This document shows, in pieces, positions 5,227-8,148 of a stretch of DNA of 8,148 nt (position 1 is the first letter of the stretch; every line of letters starts with the position of its first letter). The DNA comes from Sphingomonas bacterium (GTDB taxonomy: Bacteria > Pseudomonadota > Alphaproteobacteria > Sphingomonadales > Sphingomonadaceae), in NCBI RefSeq assembly GCF_903643065.1, contig NZ_CAHJWX010000057.1:1-8148 (forward strand), in the 5' to 3' direction. A program made the position numbers and the translations under genes. The notes under the pieces were generated by a model. The model saw nothing but the letters and a program-made list of their open reading frames with translations, did no database searches and was not told the origin of the DNA.

Positions 5227-5515
5227 CACCCTTGCCCGCCGGTTCGCCGCCAGTGTCGCCGCGAGGGTGTTCGCCAGCTTCGCGTGTCCGCCCGTGAAAG
5301 AACGCCGCGCCACGCCGCCGCCAGCCCTCCTCCAGTTGCGCGTCCGTCGTCTCGACCGCGGCGAGCAGTGCACCGGCGAGCACCTCGACCGGCAACGTGT
5401 CGGCGACGGTGGCGCTGACCAGCTCGCCAAGCTGGACGAGCTTACGGCTGCGGAGTGCCTTGGTCCGCTCATCGAGCGCTTTCAGCTCGGCGTCGTAATC
5501 GCGGGGTTTGCGCAT
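5189..5515 (-). CDS. traC: Conjugal transfer protein TraC (Ti-type)
   Basis: A 108-residue protein. MRKPRDYDAELKALDERTKA (1-20) is a charged, probably helical start. KLVQLGELVSATVADTLPVE (25-44) and LAGALLAAVE (46-55), ending in GWRRRGAAFF (64-73), match the small TraC family found divergent from Ti-type traA. The last 35 residues are Gly/Glu/Pro-rich and likely disordered. ATG at 5515 has GAGGA about 8 bases upstream, within a palindrome (5526-5537). An in-frame start further upstream would run across the oriT and is not credible. TraC is thought to help the relaxase at oriT. It heads a minus-strand operon with traD and the small gene at 4761-4940. Confidence 0.8.
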   Translation of the reverse strand: MRKPRDYDAELKALDERTKALRSRKLVQLGELVSATVADTLPVEVLAGALLAAVETTDAQLEEGWRRRGAAFFHGRTREAGEHPRGDTGGEPAGKGDAESPAHTPGAE

Positions 5516-5525
5516 CGAGTCGGTC

Positions 5526-5537
5526 CTCACCGGTGAG
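5526..5537. promoter_or_regulatory. 12-bp palindrome over the traC ribosome-binding site
   Basis: CTCACCGGTGAG is a perfect palindrome ending 10 bases before the traC start, and its minus-strand copy provides part of the Shine-Dalgarno (GTGAGGA). It sits inside a larger inverted repeat, GTCGGTC (5519-5525)/GACCGAC (5543-5549). A protein bound here, or the hairpin in the mRNA, could repress traC; this is inference from position. Confidence 0.4.
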
Positions 5538-5551
5538 TTGCCGACCGACCA

Positions 5552-5578
5552 GTTATCTTCGGTCCGGCCGGTGCTCAA
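5552..5578 (-). promoter_or_regulatory. Weak promoter candidate for traC
   Basis: On the minus strand TTGAGC (5578-5573) and GATAAC (5557-5552) resemble -35 and -10 boxes, each with four of six consensus bases, with a 15-base spacer. Distance to the traC start is plausible (about 37 bases). The short spacer makes this a weak call. Confidence 0.2.
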
Positions 5579-5630
5579 CCCGTTGGAACTACATGGGATG
5601 CTGCGGTCCCGAGGCGGATGTAATCCGTCG

Positions 5631-5658
5631 AGGGCGCGCTTATACGTCGTGCCGACGT
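5631..5658 (-). other. oriT: Origin of transfer (oriT), Ti/RSF1010 nick-region type
   Basis: Read on the minus strand, a perfect hairpin (ACGTCG, loop GCA, CGACGT, from 5658 to 5644) is followed directly by ATAAGCGCGCCCT (5643-5631). As I remember it, the Ti-plasmid/RSF1010 nick region has the same design: a hairpin, then ATAAGTGCGCCCT cut shortly before the final CCCT. Only one base differs here. The site lies between divergent traC and traA, as in Ti plasmids, and the MOBQ-type relaxase beside it is of the class that cuts such sites. By analogy the DNA to the left of the site (traC, traD side) enters the recipient first and traA last. The exact cut position is inferred. Confidence 0.85.
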
Positions 5659-5687
5659 CGCTGCTGAAGTGTAGATGGGGTGCCGTC

Positions 5688-8148
5688 ATGGCACTCTACC
5701 ACTTCTCGGCAAAGGTCATCGGCCGCGGTGCGGGCTCGAGCGCCGTTGCTGCCGCGGCATATCGCTCGGCATCGCGTCTGCACGACGAGCGCCTCGACCG
5801 CCACCACGACTTCTCGAACAAGGCCGGCGTCGTCCACTCCGAGGTCATGCTGCCCGACGGCGCGCCCGGGCATCTGTCCGACCGCGCGGCGCTGTGGAAC
5901 GCGGTCGAGGCCGGCGAAAACCGCAAGGACGCGCAGCTCGCCCGCGAGATCGAGTTCGCCATTCCCCGCGAGCTCGACCAGGCAGAGGGTATCCGCCTCG
6001 CGCGTGAGTTCGTGCGCGATGAGTTCGTGTCGCGCGGGATGATCGCCGACCTCAACGTGCATTGGGACATTGGACCCGACGGCCTCGCCAAGCCGCACGC
6101 GCACGTCATGTTGTCGATGCGCGAGGTCGGCACGGACGGGTTCGGCGCCAAGATCCGCGACTGGAACCGGACCGAGTTGCTCGAACACTGGCGCGAAGCG
6201 TGGGGTACCCATGTCAACCAGCGCCTCGCCGAGCTCGACATCGACGCCCGCGTCGATCACCGCAGCTTGGACGCCCAAGGCATCGACCTTGAACCGCAGC
6301 ACAAGATCGGTCCCGCCGCATCGCGCATGGCGGCCGACGGACTTTCGCTCGAACGGGTCGATGAACATGCCGCCATCGCGCGGGCCAATGGCGCCAGGCT
6401 GCTGGCGCGCCCCGAGCTCGCGCTCGACGCGATCACCCATCACCAAGCGACGTTCACCACGCGCGATCTCGCGATGTTCGTCCACCGGCACAGCGACGGC
6501 AAGGAGCAGTTCGACCGGGTGATGGGCGCGGTGAAAGCGTCGCCCGAGGTCGTTGCACTTGGCAACGACGGGCGCGGCGAGCCGCGGTTCACGTCGCGCG
6601 CGATGATCGCCACGGAGCAGCGGCTCGAACGCGCCACCGCCGCGCTCGATACCGACCGCAGCCATCGCGTCGGCGCACGCGTCCAAGACGCCGCGCTGGC
6701 GCGTGCCGCGGCGCGCGGCATGGTCCTCTCGCCCGAGCAGCGGACCGCGTTCGCCCATGTCACCGAAGCGAAGGGACTCGGCGTCGTCATCGGCTATGCC
6801 GGTACGGGCAAGTCGGCGATGCTCGGCGTCGCGCGCGAGGCGTGGGAGAGTGCCGGCTATACCGTTCACGGCGTCGCCCTGTCGGGCATCGCCGCCGAGA
6901 ACCTCGCGAGCGGTTCGGGCATCGCGTCGCGCACCATCGCCAGCCCCGAACACAGCTGGGCGCAGGACCGCGGCCGGATAACCAGTCGCGATGTCCTCGT
7001 CGTCGACGAGGCGGGCATGATCGGCAGTCGCCAGATGGAGCGGGTGCTGTCCGAAGCCCGCGACCGCGGTGCCAAGGTAGTGCTGGTCGGCGACGCGAAG
7101 CAGCTCCAGGCGATCGAGGCGGGAGCGGCGTTCCGATCGATCGCCGAGCGGCACGGGGCAGCCGAGATCACCGACATCCGCCGCCAGCGCGACGACTGGC
7201 AGCGCGATGCGACGCGGCAGCTGGCGACGGGGCGCACGGCGCAGGCGGTCAACGCCTACGCCGAGCATGGCACTGTCCACGCATCTCCGACGCGCGACGA
7301 CGCGCGCGCGGCGCTGGTCGAGCGCTGGGACCGCGACCGGCAGGAGGCGCCCGAGGCAACGCGCATCATCCTCACCCACACCAACGACGAGGTCCGCGCC
7401 CTCAACCTCGCCGCGCGTGAGCGGCGGCAGCGGGCGGGCGAACTGGGCCCGGACATGAAGATCCAGACTGAGCGCGGCAGCCGGGAGTTCGCAACTGGCG
7501 ACCGGGTGATGTTCCTCCAGAACGAGCGCAGCCTCGGGGTCAAGAACGGCACCCTCGGCACTCTGGAGCAGGTGAACAGCGCGCGTATGGAAGTTCGGCT
7601 CGACAACGGCCGGTCGGCGGTGTTCGACGTCAAGGATTATGCCGCCTTCGATCACGGCTATGCCGCGACAGTCCATAAGGCGCAGGGCGTGACGGTCGAC
7701 CGGGTGCATGTGCTGGCGACGCCGGGGCTCGACAGCCATGCGGCGTATGTCGCGCTGTCGCGGCATCGCGACGGGGTCGATCTCCACTACGGCCACGACG
7801 ACTTTGCCGACCAGCGCCAGCTCGTCCGTGCGCTGTCGCGCGACCGCGGCAAGGACATGGCGTCGGATTACGCCGAGCAACAGGCGTCCGAACGCGGCAG
7901 GGCGGCGGAGCCGGTGCGGCCGGCCGGCCGGTTCGCCGGGGTCCGGCTGACGCCGGCGGGACCGACGAACGAGCCGATCACGACACCGCTCGACAAGGCG
8001 GTCGAGCGCTTCGCGCGCGCCACCGCCGACATCGGCCGCATGCGCGAGCAGGGTCTGTCGGCGCTGCCGCATCAGCGGCAGGCGCTCGACACGGCGACGA
8101 AGGGGCTCGAAGCGATCCAGCCTGAGGCGGCGCGCGACCTGCGGGCCG
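5688..8148 (+). CDS. traA: Ti-type relaxase-helicase TraA (MOBQ), 3' end cut by window
   Basis: The open frame gives 820 codons and continues past the window; family members are often about 1000 residues or more. The relaxase domain starts MALYHFSAKVIGRGAGSSAV, with the likely catalytic tyrosine Y25 in AAAYRSASRL. The metal-binding histidines are H125 (LNVHWD), H137 and H139 (PHAHVMLSM). A superfamily 1 helicase follows: Walker A GYAGTGKS (369-376), DEAGM (440-444), LVGDAKQLQAIEAGAAF, TVHKAQG (around H663), and VALSRHRD with R692. TraA nicks oriT, stays bound to the 5' end of the cut strand and unwinds it toward the type IV secretion channel. The ATG at 5688 lies 29 bases after the oriT hairpin, with a GGGG-containing site about 7 bases upstream. 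No frameshift or missing motif is seen. Confidence 0.93.
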   Translation, partial: MALYHFSAKVIGRGAGSSAVAAAAYRSASRLHDERLDRHHDFSNKAGVVHSEVMLPDGAPGHLSDRAALWNAVEAGENRKDAQLAREIEFAIPRELDQAEGIRLAREFVRDEFVSRGMIADLNVHWDIGPDGLAKPHAHVMLSMREVGTDGFGAKIRDWNRTELLEHWREAWGTHVNQRLAELDIDARVDHRSLDAQGIDLEPQHKIGPAASRMAADGLSLERVDEHAAIARANGARLLARPELALDAITHHQATFTTRDLAMFVHRHSDGKEQFDRVMGAVKASPEVVALGNDGRGEPRFTSRAMIATEQRLERATAALDTDRSHRVGARVQDAALARAAARGMVLSPEQRTAFAHVTEAKGLGVVIGYAGTGKSAMLGVAREAWESAGYTVHGVALSGIAAENLASGSGIASRTIASPEHSWAQDRGRITSRDVLVVDEAGMIGSRQMERVLSEARDRGAKVVLVGDAKQLQAIEAGAAFRSIAERHGAAEITDIRRQRDDWQRDATRQLATGRTAQAVNAYAEHGTVHASPTRDDARAALVERWDRDRQEAPEATRIILTHTNDEVRALNLAARERRQRAGELGPDMKIQTERGSREFATGDRVMFLQNERSLGVKNGTLGTLEQVNSARMEVRLDNGRSAVFDVKDYAAFDHGYAATVHKAQGVTVDRVHVLATPGLDSHAAYVALSRHRDGVDLHYGHDDFADQRQLVRALSRDRGKDMASDYAEQQASERGRAAEPVRPAGRFAGVRLTPAGPTNEPITTPLDKAVERFARATADIGRMREQGLSALPHQRQALDTATKGLEAIQPEAARDLRA

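Noticed and set aside
5631..5666. A promoter on the minus strand using TATAAG (5643-5638) as -10
   Set aside because: The -10 match is good but is part of the oriT core, and the -35 candidate TTCAGC is poor with an 18-base spacer.
5640..8072. An 810-codon open frame on the minus strand, antisense to traA
   Set aside because: It is a GC-rich shadow of traA: no recognisable domain, very Arg/Ala/Gly-rich, no plausible ribosome-binding site, and the plus strand carries all relaxase and helicase motifs.
1..8148. CRISPR array, tRNA or rRNA genes
   Set aside because: No regularly spaced repeats and no cloverleaf or rRNA-like sequence was found on reading either strand.

Overview
The window is GC-rich DNA of sphingomonad or related alphaproteobacterial type. 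It carries part of a conjugative element, either a plasmid or an integrative conjugative element. The organism call rests on base composition, on the Ti-type traA/traC/traD arrangement, and on the mix of accessory genes (AlpA-type regulator, orphan ParB-like protein, fused nucleotidyltransferase-HEPN protein). It is an inference, not a database match.

Layout from left to right. Bases 1-77 look like the end of an IS21-type insertion sequence: two imperfect tandem 22-bp repeats closing on a TGT/ACA end. A 155-residue protein of unknown function follows on the minus strand (154-621). Next is a 325-bp gap (622-946) with no gene but with clustered copies of one 7-8 bp word and a 12-bp palindrome. 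A 66-residue AlpA-type regulator lies on the minus strand (947-1147). A long non-coding stretch (1148-1654) contains a chain of perfect hairpins. It leads into a ParB-like gene (ending at 3436) whose ribosome-binding site faces a GTA codon instead of a normal start. After a strong hairpin come a small sigma-region-4-like protein (3498-3776) and a fused nucleotidyltransferase-HEPN protein (3855-4760).

The right part is the DNA-transfer module. On the minus strand are traC, traD and a small unknown gene (5515 down to 4761). On the plus strand is traA, a MOBQ-type relaxase-helicase (from 5688, running off the window end). Between the divergent traC and traA lies a convincing oriT (5631-5658): a perfect hairpin next to a nick-region sequence one base away from the Ti/RSF1010 core as I remember it.

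How the parts may work together: TraA would nick oriT and unwind the strand, with TraC and TraD as accessory factors. By analogy the minus strand left of the nick would enter the recipient first, so traA would enter last. The AlpA-type, ParB-like and sigma-like proteins probably control or maintain the element. The nucleotidyltransferase-HEPN protein may be a maintenance or defence cargo gene. No ParA, replication initiator, integrase, type IV secretion gene, CRISPR array, tRNA or rRNA was seen. The strongest points are the oriT, the apparently missing ParB start codon, the hairpin chain upstream of it, and the repeated motif near the AlpA gene.
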